A stretch of DNA of 64,000 nt, taken from JANNBN01 sp031385545 (GTDB lineage: Bacteria > Actinomycetota > Acidimicrobiia > Acidimicrobiales > JANYDT01). Within the stretch, counting starts at the first letter, position 1. The number at the start of each line of letters is the position of its first letter. Made by a program: the position numbers and the translations under genes. The notes under the pieces are model-generated. The model did not search any database and was not told the DNA's origin. It was given only the letters and a program-made list of their open reading frames with translations. The stretch is taken from contig JANNBN010000033.1 of the NCBI GenBank assembly GCA_031385545.1, positions 6,923-70,922 on the forward strand, in the 5' to 3' direction. Below, in pieces: positions 36,265 to 44,537 of the stretch.

Positions 36265-36975
36265 GTGAGTACCTTTCGCAGTTCGCGTTCCGTCCCCATC
36301 TCCGGGCCGCAGGTTGTCATGGTGCACGGGTGGGGTGGGTCGTTCGAACGTACGTGGAAGGTTCCCGGCGTGTCGATGTTGATCGAGGAAGAGGGTCGAC
36401 CGGTGATCGGCGTCGACCTGCTCGGCCACGGTGACGCGCCAAAGCCGCACGACCCGGCTGATTATGCAGACATGACCCAGCGTGTGCTTGATGCACTGCC
36501 TGACGGTCCCGTCGACGCGGTGGGCTTTTCTCTCGGCGCGATGACGCTGCTGCAGACGATGGTGCGTAATCCGGATCGGTTCGGCAAGGTTGTGTTAGCC
36601 GGGATCGGCGACGGCGTATTCGACGGTGGCAGCGGGCTGGGAGAGCAGGTCGCCAAGGCGCTCGAAACTGGCGACGCGCCTGACGGCACCACCAAGGCAA
36701 TGGTCGGCCACGCGCACGCCCCAGGCAACGATCCGCTTGCCCTCGCCGCGGTGATGCGCAGGCCGATGCCGGCCGACCCGGTGACCGCCGAGCGATGCGC
36801 GCAGGTCGCCACCCGGGTGCTGGTGGTGATCGGCGATGCCGACTTCGCCTTTCCGGCCGACAAGTTGGCTGCGGCGTTCCCTCGTGGTCAGCTGAAGGTC
36901 CTGAGGCGCTGCGACCACTTCGCCACGCCAGAAGACTTCGGCTTCATCGACGCCGTGCTTCGCTTCCTCTCCTAG
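36265..36975 (+). CDS. Alpha/beta hydrolase of unknown substrate
   Basis: A 236-residue alpha/beta hydrolase: VVMVHGWGGSFERTWKVPG (HG oxyanion motif), GFSLGAMTLL (nucleophile Ser), GDADFAFP (Asp) and CDHFATPED (His). The GTG start at 36265 comes 57 bp after pcrA; upstream in-frame sequence overlaps pcrA and is shadow. Substrate unknown. The gene is followed at once by the second palindrome repeat. Confidence 0.83.
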   Translation: MSTFRSSRSVPISGPQVVMVHGWGGSFERTWKVPGVSMLIEEEGRPVIGVDLLGHGDAPKPHDPADYADMTQRVLDALPDGPVDAVGFSLGAMTLLQTMVRNPDRFGKVVLAGIGDGVFDGGSGLGEQVAKALETGDAPDGTTKAMVGHAHAPGNDPLALAAVMRRPMPADPVTAERCAQVATRVLVVIGDADFAFPADKLAAAFPRGQLKVLRRCDHFATPEDFGFIDAVLRFLS

Positions 36976-37002
36976 CAACCCCTCGAAACCCCCTTCTCAG
37001 AA

Positions 37003-37114
37003 CCAACGTCGGCCTTCCAGCAACCAACGTTGGGCTGGTAGCGACCAACGTTGGCGCTGCGAGCCAAATCCAGAACAATTTTGGACGGGTTGGTTGCTGG
37101 AGAGCCAACGTTGG
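37003..37114. repeat. Dispersed 112-bp palindrome element, copy B
   Basis: CCAACGTTGG-type units start at 37003 (one mismatch), 37024 and 37045, 21 bp apart, and at 37105, 60 bp further on. An inverted unit (GGGTTGGTTGCTGG) lies before the last palindrome. Positions and total length equal those of copy A at 177-288, while the central part is related only as its reverse complement. It occupies the gap between a convergent gene pair. Confidence 0.8.
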
Positions 37115-37132
37115 GGAATCCTGGGTGCTGGT

Positions 37133-37714
37133 CTACGGGGCAGCAGGTGGCTTGAGGCGGACGTAGACTCGACCGTTGTCGGCTTCGCCTTCGGTGAACG
37201 CGTCATACGGAGGTAACCCTGCGCCGGTGGGCCCGAAGAGCTTGCCGGGGATGCAGCCATCTTCGAACTGTCCCTGCTCGGGCCTCCAGACGGCGTTACA
37301 TTCCCTGCCAGTCCCGGCGGGCCGCGCCGCAAACGCGAACCACCGCCCGTTGACGGAGTTGAGCCAGAAGTCCGCCTCGGTTCCGGCCAAACCGGGGTAC
37401 AGCCGTGGCCCGTCGCGTTCGATGCGCTTTGCCAGCTCGGCCGGGTTGCGGGAGACCTCGATGATGTCCGTGCCGAGCTTCACCTTGTCCGGTGTCTCGG
37501 TGGCTGCACGTGCTGCGTTCCACAGGATCCAACCGGCCAACCCAAGAACGAGAGCGACAGCGATGACGAGTCCGCGTCCGTGCGACCCTTCGCGCGCCAG
37601 CAGCGGTTGCCCGTCGGGGCCAACCGGTGCTGGTCGTGGGCGCTTGGTCGGCCTGGCACCGTTCGCCGCTGCGGAACGCTTCTCGTCGCCTGGCTGGGAG
37701 TTCTTTGAAGGCAC
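37133..37714 (-). CDS. Single-pass membrane protein with Rieske-like remnant domain
   Basis: A 193-residue protein. A basic N-terminus is followed by one membrane helix (GLVIAVALVLGLAGWILWNAA), then an external domain of about 110 residues. The stretch CNAVWRPEQGQFEDGCIPGKLFGPTG resembles the Rieske cluster region, but the His ligands are absent, so no 2Fe-2S cluster is expected. The GTG at 37714 fits better than longer in-frame starts. It is divergent from sucC by 72 bp. Confidence 0.62.
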   Translation of the reverse strand: MPSKNSQPGDEKRSAAANGARPTKRPRPAPVGPDGQPLLAREGSHGRGLVIAVALVLGLAGWILWNAARAATETPDKVKLGTDIIEVSRNPAELAKRIERDGPRLYPGLAGTEADFWLNSVNGRWFAFAARPAGTGRECNAVWRPEQGQFEDGCIPGKLFGPTGAGLPPYDAFTEGEADNGRVYVRLKPPAAP

Positions 37715-37786
37715 ACCAGTAGTATGCGCCAAGGTCGCCAGCGTGCCCGAATGTGGCGCGCTCGTGAAGTCGAACAAAGGAACAGA

Positions 37787-38929
37787 GTGGATCTTTTCGA
37801 GTATCAGGGACGTGCGGAGTTCGCCCGGTTCGGGCTTCCCGTGCCGTCAGGCGGCATCGCTGACGATGTTGACACTGCGATCACCGTCGCCGAAGCGGCC
37901 GGTTATCCCGTCGTCATCAAAGCCCAGGTGCAGGTGGGAGGTCGCGGCAAGGCGGGTGGCGTCAAGCTGGCCGAGAACGCCGACGAGGTCCGTTTCCATG
38001 CCGGGAACATCCTTGGTATGGACATCAAGGGCCACGTGGTGAAGCGCCTCTTCATCGGCAATGCCGCTGACATCGCCGAGGAGTACTACGCCTCGTACAC
38101 CCTTGACCGCAGCGCAAAGAAGCATCTGCTGATGCTGTCCGCCGAAGGTGGTGTGGAGATCGAGCAGGTCGCCGTAGAGAACCCCGATGCGCTCATCAAG
38201 CTGTACATCGATCCCGTCGACGGCATCTCGTTGGAGACCGCTCGCCAGGCATGTGTCGACGCCAAGCTCAACCCCATCGCTGTCGATCAGGCAGCCGAAA
38301 TCCTGGTGAAGCTGTACACATGCTTCACCGAAGGCGACTGCGACTTGGCAGAGATCAACCCGCTGGTGCTCACCCCGACGGGCAACGTTCTGTGCCTCGA
38401 CGCGAAGGTCGCGCTCGACGAGAACGCGATGTATCGCCACGACTGGGCCGAATACGAAGCCACCGTGCTGCGGGACTCCCGCGAGACGCTCGCGCATTCC
38501 AAGGGGTTGCAGTACATCGGACTCGACGGAACCGTGGGCATCATCGCCAACGGGGCAGGGCTGGCCATGAGCACGCTCGACGTGGTCAACCAGGTCGGCG
38601 GCTCAGCCGCGAACTTCCTCGACATCGGCGGCGGTGCCAACGCAGACGTCATGGCAGGGGCACTTGAGGTCATCAACACCGACCCGGCCGTGAAGTCGAT
38701 CTTCATCAACATCTTCGGCGGCATCACCCGGGGCGAAGAAGTGGCCAAGGGCATCGTCGAGGCGATGGGCCGCGTGCAGCTCAAGGCTCCGATCGTCATC
38801 CGCCTCGACGGCACCAACGCCGAAGAAGGCCGGACAATCCTGGCCAATGCCGGCATTTCGGCCGACAAGCTCATCTCCAAGCCCACCATGCTCGAAGCAG
38901 CGCACGCTGCCGTTGCGCTGGCCAAGTAA
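37787..38929 (+). CDS. sucC: Succinyl-CoA synthetase beta subunit
   Basis: A 380-residue ATP-grasp protein. VDLFEYQGRAEFARFGLPVPSG, IKAQVQVGGRGKAGGVKLA, CDLAEINPLVLTPTG and FINIFGGITRGEEVAKGIVEA are all present. It binds ADP/GDP and succinate and joins SucD in the TCA cycle. The GTG at 37787 gives the family N-terminus. sucD follows after 40 bp. Confidence 0.96.
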   Translation: MDLFEYQGRAEFARFGLPVPSGGIADDVDTAITVAEAAGYPVVIKAQVQVGGRGKAGGVKLAENADEVRFHAGNILGMDIKGHVVKRLFIGNAADIAEEYYASYTLDRSAKKHLLMLSAEGGVEIEQVAVENPDALIKLYIDPVDGISLETARQACVDAKLNPIAVDQAAEILVKLYTCFTEGDCDLAEINPLVLTPTGNVLCLDAKVALDENAMYRHDWAEYEATVLRDSRETLAHSKGLQYIGLDGTVGIIANGAGLAMSTLDVVNQVGGSAANFLDIGGGANADVMAGALEVINTDPAVKSIFINIFGGITRGEEVAKGIVEAMGRVQLKAPIVIRLDGTNAEEGRTILANAGISADKLISKPTMLEAAHAAVALAK

Positions 38930-38969
38930 CCCGGCCACGTTCAGCGGAATTTAGAAAGTACACAGACAA

Positions 38970-39866
38970 ATGGCAATTTTCGTCAACGAGCACACCAAGG
39001 TCATCGTTCAAGGTCTCACCGGTGGCCAGGGCAAGTACCACGGGCTGCGCAACAAGGCGTATGGCACCCAGGTAGTCGGCGGCGTCACGCCCGGCAAGGG
39101 CGGCACAGACGTGGAGGGCATCCCTGTGTTCAACACGGTGGCCGAAGCGGTTGCAGCTACCGGCGCCGATGCGTCGTTCATCGCGGTTCCGCCCAAGGCT
39201 GCTTCGGCGGCAATCCTCGAAGCCGCTGCGGCCGGTATCCGGTTCATCGTCTGCATCACCGAAGGCATCCCTGCACAGGACGAGGCAAAGACCTACAACG
39301 TCTTGAAGCGTGACTACCCCAACACACGCCTGCTCGGCCCCAACTGCCCTGGCATCATCAGCCCTGGGTTGTGCAATATCGGCATCACAGCAGGCGAAAT
39401 AGCGTTGCCGCCGCAGCCAGGAAAGCCGGCCGTCGGCATCGTGTCGCGTTCCGGCACGCTCACCTACCAGGCGCTCTACGAACTGAAGCAACAAGGCATC
39501 GGCGTGTCGACCTGCGTCGGCATCGGCGGCGACCCGGTTCCCGGCACGGCGTTCATCGACGTGCTGGCAGAGTTCCAGAACGACCCAGAGACCAAGGCGA
39601 TCATCATGATCGGCGAGATCGGCGGCACCGGCGAGGAAGAGGCTGCTGAGTTCATCAAGGCGCATGTCACCAAGCCGATGAGCGCCTATATCGCCGGGGT
39701 TACTGCGCCTGCAGGCAAGAAGATGGGTCATGCAGGCGCCATTGTCTCGGGTGGCAAGGGCACGGCTCAGGGCAAGATGGACGCCCTCGCTGCGGCTGGT
39801 GTGAAGGTCGGCCTCAACCCGACCGAAGCCGGCGAACTGATGGCCGAGATCGTCAAGAGCTTGTAG
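38970..39866 (+). CDS. sucD: Succinyl-CoA synthetase alpha subunit
   Basis: A 298-residue protein: MAIFVNEHTKVIVQGLTGGQGKYH, CoA-binding Rossmann segments, GPNCPGIISPG, SRSGTLTYQALYELKQQGIG and the active-site His in GKKMGHAGAIVSGGKGTAQGK. The His is phosphorylated during catalysis. It forms an operon with sucC. Confidence 0.96.
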   Translation: MAIFVNEHTKVIVQGLTGGQGKYHGLRNKAYGTQVVGGVTPGKGGTDVEGIPVFNTVAEAVAATGADASFIAVPPKAASAAILEAAAAGIRFIVCITEGIPAQDEAKTYNVLKRDYPNTRLLGPNCPGIISPGLCNIGITAGEIALPPQPGKPAVGIVSRSGTLTYQALYELKQQGIGVSTCVGIGGDPVPGTAFIDVLAEFQNDPETKAIIMIGEIGGTGEEEAAEFIKAHVTKPMSAYIAGVTAPAGKKMGHAGAIVSGGKGTAQGKMDALAAAGVKVGLNPTEAGELMAEIVKSL

Positions 39867-39870
39867 GGCG

Positions 39871-39897
39871 TGTCGATTTGGTGCCCATCGGTTCGTC
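39871..39897 (+). promoter_or_regulatory. Predicted ECF42-type promoter of the DGPF-sigma operon
   Basis: TGTCGA at 39871-39876 and CGTC at 39894-39897 are separated by 17 bp. This matches the TGTCGA / CGA-or-T-C promoter reported for ECF42 sigma factors. It starts 72 bp before the DGPF gene, whose operon encodes an ECF42-type factor, so autoregulation is likely. Confidence 0.55.
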
Positions 39898-39942
39898 GTA
39901 TCAGTGGCACCATTCCCGGTGTCGCGCCGAAAGGAACCCGTC

Positions 39943-40311
39943 ATGCCCAGGTACACAGCCCTCATCTACGAAATCCCCGCATTTGCCAACCCGGAGTCCG
40001 CTGAGTTCCAAGCGATCATGGGTGAATACATGGCCTTCGGCGACGCTGCATCTGCCGCTGGTGTGATGAAAGGCGGCGAGGCCCTGATGCCGGTGCCTAC
40101 TGCAACCACGGTCACCGTCCCGGGTGGCAAGGGCGGCGAACCCCTGACTGCCGACGGCCCGTTTGCCGAGACCAAAGAAGTGCTCACCGGCTTCTATCTG
40201 CTCGACTGCGCCGACCTCGACGAGGCACTCAAGTGGGCCGCGCAGATTCCCGCTGCGTGGACCGGAGGCAAAGTTGAAGTGCGGCCGGTGATCGACTTCT
40301 CGCACCCGTGA
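39943..40311 (+). CDS. YCII-related DGPF-family protein
   Basis: A 122-residue dimeric alpha/beta-barrel protein of the YCII/DGPF group. It has MPRYTALIYEIPAFANPE at the start and LTADGPFAETKEVLTGFYLLD, which holds the name-giving DGPF motif. AAGGAAC precedes the ATG. These proteins are typical partners of ECF42 sigma factors; their biochemical role is not known. It overlaps the sigma gene by 4 nt. Confidence 0.9.
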   Translation: MPRYTALIYEIPAFANPESAEFQAIMGEYMAFGDAASAAGVMKGGEALMPVPTATTVTVPGGKGGEPLTADGPFAETKEVLTGFYLLDCADLDEALKWAAQIPAAWTGGKVEVRPVIDFSHP

Positions 40312-41609
40312 CCGCTGCGGGTGAAGCAGCCGGCGACAATCTCGTCGAGCTGCTCCGAACCGAAGGACGCAAAGTCATTGCCACGCTGGCCAGGCTCACA
40401 GGTGACATTGGTCTGGCCGAGGAATCGCTGCAGGATGCAATCGAACGTGCACTCATCATCTGGCCGAAGCAAGGCGTGCCGGACAGGCCCGCCGCATGGC
40501 TCACGACCACCGCCCGCAACAAGGCGCTTGACCGGATTCGACGAGAGTCGGGTCGTCCTGATCGGGAACGACAGTCGGCGTGGATTCGCACCACGCCGAC
40601 TCCGTCGGTCGAAGAGCTGCACGATCTGCTGACCGAGTCGGTCATCGGCGACGATCAGCTGCGGCTGATGTTCACGGTATGTCATCCAGCGTTGTCCCGC
40701 GAGGCAAGAGTGGCGTTGGCGTTGAAGACTGTCGGCGGTCTTTCGACAACAGAGATCGCGCGGGCGCTTCTGATACCCGAACCAACCGTGGCGCAGCGAG
40801 TGGTGCGGGCGAAACGCAAGATCTGCGACGCCCACATCGCCTTCCGCGTGCCGCCTGATCACGAGCTGCCGGCACGATTGCAGACTGTGTTGGAGACGGT
40901 GTATTCGATCTTCACGGCAGGTCACCACCCTGCTGAGGGTGCCCTAGACGGTCGGCTCGATCTCGCGCTCGAAGGACAGCGAATCGCTGGGGAACTGGCA
41001 CGCCTGATGCCGGACGAGCCGGAGTGCGTTGGTCTGTGGGCTCTCACGCTGGCGACGCACGCCCGCTCGCACGCCCGCGTCGATGCTGACGGTGGGGCAG
41101 TGTTGCTGGCTGACCAGGAGCGGGAACGGTGGGATCACGCCTCGATTCGAAAGGCTGATTCACTGTTGCGCAGCGTGCTCAGCAGCCGTCGCCCCGGACC
41201 TTTCCAGGTCCAAGCCGCCATTGCGTGTGTTCACGGGTTGGCCCGCACCTTCGCCGAGACTGACTGGACCGAGGTTGCTGCGCTCTACGCGTTGCTGTTC
41301 GAGTTGCAGCCGACACACGTGGTGCGGGTCAATTGGTCAGTAGCGGTGATGGAAGCAAGTGGAGCCGAGGCGGGTCTCCTGATTCTGAATCGCATCGACC
41401 GTGCCGAGTCCCCGCAGGTTGAGCGGTGGCACCTGTACTGGGTGACCAAGGCAGAGTTGGAACACCGCACGGGGCAGATAGCGGCAGGCCTTGCCTCGCT
41501 CGAACAGGCACTCGCGTGTGACATGAACGACGCCGACCGAGCGTTGCTGGAGCGTCGCCGTGAGGAACGCGCTCAGTCACGTGGAGCGCCACTACCGTCT
41601 GACGGGTGA
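40308..41609 (+). CDS. ECF42-type RNA polymerase sigma factor with TPR-like extension
   Basis: A 433-residue factor. Sigma region 2 (GDIGLAEESLQDAIERALIIWPKQGVPDRPAAWLTTTARNKALDRIRRE) and region 4 (LSREARVALALKTVGGLSTTEIARALLIPEPTVAQRVVRAKRKI) occupy the N-terminal 190 residues. About 200 residues of helical, TPR-like C-terminal domain follow, typical of ECF42 and thought to control activity in place of an anti-sigma factor. The GTG start overlaps the DGPF gene stop. Confidence 0.9.
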   Translation: MTAAGEAAGDNLVELLRTEGRKVIATLARLTGDIGLAEESLQDAIERALIIWPKQGVPDRPAAWLTTTARNKALDRIRRESGRPDRERQSAWIRTTPTPSVEELHDLLTESVIGDDQLRLMFTVCHPALSREARVALALKTVGGLSTTEIARALLIPEPTVAQRVVRAKRKICDAHIAFRVPPDHELPARLQTVLETVYSIFTAGHHPAEGALDGRLDLALEGQRIAGELARLMPDEPECVGLWALTLATHARSHARVDADGGAVLLADQERERWDHASIRKADSLLRSVLSSRRPGPFQVQAAIACVHGLARTFAETDWTEVAALYALLFELQPTHVVRVNWSVAVMEASGAEAGLLILNRIDRAESPQVERWHLYWVTKAELEHRTGQIAAGLASLEQALACDMNDADRALLERRREERAQSRGAPLPSDG

Positions 41610-42838
41610 GTTCGGGTCAACCTGGCGAGGACCGCATCGCTGCGTTCGACGTTGTGCGGGCCGTGGTTCTGATCGGCGTGTTCGCCATGAACTACATCGT
41701 CGAATGGAACGTCGAGGAGATCCGCGTCGGCGGATGGGGTCGGATCGACGCGCCTTCAGCGCTTCGATCCGTGATGAACCCGTGGAATGGCCCATTGTCC
41801 ACGCGATTTGCCGCCACACTGACGACGCTCGTTGGTACAGGTGTGGTGCTCCTGTCGTCGCGGTCCGTTGCGAGCGGTGACCCAGCGGCAATCCGTGAAG
41901 ACCGATGGAGGCTTCGCCGCAGGGGTTTGTTGTTCGTGCTTGCCGGAGTGTTTTTCGATGTTGTGTGGCCGGGGGAGATCCTGCACTTCGTCGGGCTGTA
42001 TCTGATCATCTCCGCGTGGGTCATCACGTGGCGGGCGTCAATGCTGCTTGTCGCCGCCATAGGTGTGGCCGCCGCTACCGCCGCGCAGCGGGCAGTCGTT
42101 TTTGCGACGGTTGGCACCGATGAGCCGTTCTCGTGGTGGGGAGGTTCCAGGATGGGCCGGCCCCGGTCCCTTGGTACGCCGCGCGGCTTCCTGTCGAACG
42201 TGTTGTCGTGGGGCGGCCATCCGGTCTTGCCCTGGTTGACGTTCGTGTTCATCGGGATGGCGATCGCCAAGTTGGATCTTCGGTCGCACCGGACGCGGCT
42301 TGCGCTGATTGCCACTGGCGTGGTTGCCGTAGCGAGCGGCTACGCCATGCGGTTCATCGGAAGGGCCGTGCTTCCGGACCGCTGGGACTGGGTCGCCTCG
42401 ACCGAGCCAGGTGGTTTCGGGAGGGTGGCACCGTTCGGTGGTGGTATGCCCGCTTATGTTATTGCAACCGTCGGAAGTTCTGTCGCGTTCCTCATCGGCG
42501 TGATGTGGCTTGCTGAACGATTTGAGACATCGTTACCGGTGCGGGTTCTCGCTCGGGCCGGCAAGGTCACGTTCACCATCTACGTCGCTCATGGCGTCAT
42601 CCCGTGGCTGCTGATCAACGAGGGCTGGGTGGGGCAGGACTTCGGGCTGCTTCGCAGCTTGGCAATTGCAGTATCGAGCTGGCTGGTGGCCGTTGTTGCG
42701 GGGGCGACCATGCATCGAGTGGTGGGTACAGGCCCGCTGGAGTGGCTGCTGAGGCAGATTTCAGGGCCGGCGCTGCGCCCGCGTTATGCGATCACCGAGG
42801 TCCCAGTAGCGGCTGGTACTCCGGATGACGTTCGATGA
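41606..42838 (+). CDS. DUF418-type multi-spanning membrane protein
   Basis: A 410-residue integral membrane protein with about ten helices. IAAFDVVRAVVLIGVFAMNY at the N-terminus and VRVLARAGKVTFTIYVAHGVIPWLLI near the C-terminus fit the DUF418/heparan-acetyltransferase-like superfamily. It may transfer acyl groups across the membrane; the substrate is unknown. GTG overlaps the sigma gene stop (GTGA), so it is the third gene of the ECF42 operon and a likely member of its regulon. Confidence 0.82.
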   Translation: MSSGQPGEDRIAAFDVVRAVVLIGVFAMNYIVEWNVEEIRVGGWGRIDAPSALRSVMNPWNGPLSTRFAATLTTLVGTGVVLLSSRSVASGDPAAIREDRWRLRRRGLLFVLAGVFFDVVWPGEILHFVGLYLIISAWVITWRASMLLVAAIGVAAATAAQRAVVFATVGTDEPFSWWGGSRMGRPRSLGTPRGFLSNVLSWGGHPVLPWLTFVFIGMAIAKLDLRSHRTRLALIATGVVAVASGYAMRFIGRAVLPDRWDWVASTEPGGFGRVAPFGGGMPAYVIATVGSSVAFLIGVMWLAERFETSLPVRVLARAGKVTFTIYVAHGVIPWLLINEGWVGQDFGLLRSLAIAVSSWLVAVVAGATMHRVVGTGPLEWLLRQISGPALRPRYAITEVPVAAGTPDDVR

Positions 42839-43085
42839 AACGTGCCACGTACGAGCATGACGGCACCACGCTCGCGTCGGCTGAACGCAGCTCGTTCAGG
42901 ATGTGGGTCACGAGAACTGCCGCCAAGCCCCGCCCGCGGAAATCGGGCTGGGTGACCGTGTGGGGAAGCTCCACCGACGTGCCGTCCACGATGTAGTCGG
43001 CAAATGCGGCGAGCCGACCGTCGATCAGCAGTTCGTAACGGTGTGGTGTCTTGTTGATGTCCAGTTCCGGCGGAGCGGGTGACAT
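42792..43085 (-). CDS. Small GNAT-like N-acetyltransferase (COG2388 type)
   Basis: A 97-residue minimal GNAT protein: ELLIDGRLAAFADYIVDGTSVELPHTVTQPDFRGRGLAAVLVTHILNELRSADASVVPSCSYVARFIERHPEY. The acetyl-CoA loop is FRGRGLAA. The ATG at 43085 fits family size; longer in-frame extension runs antisense through the tRNA-Ser gene. It overlaps the DUF418 3' end by 47 bp, convergent. Confidence 0.85.
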   Translation of the reverse strand: MSPAPPELDINKTPHRYELLIDGRLAAFADYIVDGTSVELPHTVTQPDFRGRGLAAVLVTHILNELRSADASVVPSCSYVARFIERHPEYQPLLGPR

Positions 43086-43158
43086 GTTTCGGGATGGCTC
43101 CTGTTGCTGAAATCGGAAACGCGATCGGTCGAGTCTGGCGTATTCTGTCGGTCCACCT

Positions 43159-43244
<86 letters not shown>

Positions 43245-43249
43245 CATCT

Positions 43250-43285
43250 GAAACGGGGCGCCTTCGGGTGCCCCGTTTCAGTTTG
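43250..43285 (+). terminator. Terminator after tRNA-Ser(UGA)
   Basis: GAAACGGGGC (43250-43259) pairs with GCCCCGTTTC (43270-43279) around a short TTCG-containing loop, followed by agtttg. It is a strong intrinsic hairpin. Confidence 0.88.
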
Positions 43286-43311
43286 CGACGTCTCATGCCG
43301 ATGTCAGCACG

Positions 43312-44433
43312 GTGAAGACGGTGCTGGCCCACGAGTGGTTCGTCACGCCCGCTGGGTCGGACAAGGTGGCGGCTCGACTCGCCGCTGCACTCGACGTCGA
43401 ACGGGTGGTCACAGCCATCGAAGACCCCTCCGTGTCGGCTGCCTTGCTGGGTAACCGGCGTGTCGACACACTGATCACCAATCGACTTCCTGGGGCCGGG
43501 CCCCGCCGCATGCAGTACGCGCCAGCTCTGCTCGCAGCGTGGGCCGCCTCGCGGGTAGGCCCGGCAGACCTCCTCGTGTCCAGTACGCACTTCGGTGCGA
43601 TAGGAGCGGGGCGCCGCTTCGACGGACCGCATATTGCGTACTGCTACAGTCCGCTGCGGTTCGCGTGGCGTCACGATCTTGAATCGCAAAGACTGAGCGG
43701 TCCTGCCGGGTCGGCAGCGAGCAAGCTGCTTCCCGTTGTCCGCCGGTTCGACAGGCACTCGGCGGATACCGCGTCGTTGTTCGTCGCGATCTCTTCTGCC
43801 ATTGCCGAGCGGATCGAATCCGCGTACGGCCGCAAGGCAGCCGTGGTGCATCCGTGCGTCGACGTGGACCGGTTCGCAGACTTGGCAACTGCACGGGACG
43901 GCTCCGATCCAGAGTCCGACGGCTACCTGCTGTGTTTCGGTCGGATGGTCGCCTACAAGCGTGTGGACCTTGCGGTGCGCGTGTGCACCGCTCGTGGACT
44001 GCGGCTCGTGGTGGCTGGTTCGGGGCCGTGTGTTGCGGAGCTACGCAGGCTGGCCGGGCCCACGGTGAGCTTCGAGGAGAACGTGACCGACGAACGGTAC
44101 CTGGACCTGCTTGCTGGCGCACAGGCACTGCTGTTCCCAGGAGAAGAGGACTTCGGCATCATCCCCGTTGAGGCGATGGCGGCAGGTGTTCCCGTTGTCG
44201 CGCTCGGAGTTGGGGGAGCGCTGGACACCGTCGTGGATGACGTGACCGGAGTGTTGTTCGCCGACCAGACGGAGCCGGCCCTGGCCGCAGCGGTTGATCG
44301 GGTACTCGCCCAGCGATTCGATGCGGCGAAGCTGCACGACCACGCCCGCCAGTTCCGCCCGGAGCAGTTCGACACGCAAATCAGGGCCATCGTTTCCGGG
44401 CACCTCGCGGCTGGAAACCGTGACCAGTGGTGA
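43312..44433 (+). CDS. Glycosyltransferase family 4
   Basis: A 373-residue GT-B enzyme. KTVLAHEWFVTPAGSDKVAARLA opens the acceptor domain. The nucleotide-sugar half has LLCFGRMVAYKRVDLAVRVC and ALLFPGEEDFGIIPVEAMAAGVPVVAL, with the E-x7-E retaining motif. It starts with GTG just after the tRNA terminator and opens the glycan cluster. Donor and acceptor are unknown. Confidence 0.9.
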   Translation: MKTVLAHEWFVTPAGSDKVAARLAAALDVERVVTAIEDPSVSAALLGNRRVDTLITNRLPGAGPRRMQYAPALLAAWAASRVGPADLLVSSTHFGAIGAGRRFDGPHIAYCYSPLRFAWRHDLESQRLSGPAGSAASKLLPVVRRFDRHSADTASLFVAISSAIAERIESAYGRKAAVVHPCVDVDRFADLATARDGSDPESDGYLLCFGRMVAYKRVDLAVRVCTARGLRLVVAGSGPCVAELRRLAGPTVSFEENVTDERYLDLLAGAQALLFPGEEDFGIIPVEAMAAGVPVVALGVGGALDTVVDDVTGVLFADQTEPALAAAVDRVLAQRFDAAKLHDHARQFRPEQFDTQIRAIVSGHLAAGNRDQW

Positions 44434-44537
44434 GCGGTCCCTGACTTCACGCTCACGATCGAGATGGTGCGTCGCGTCAGCGTGACGCCGGGGGACGACT
44501 CCTCAAGGTTGACGAAGGACGAGCCGATGGTCAGACG

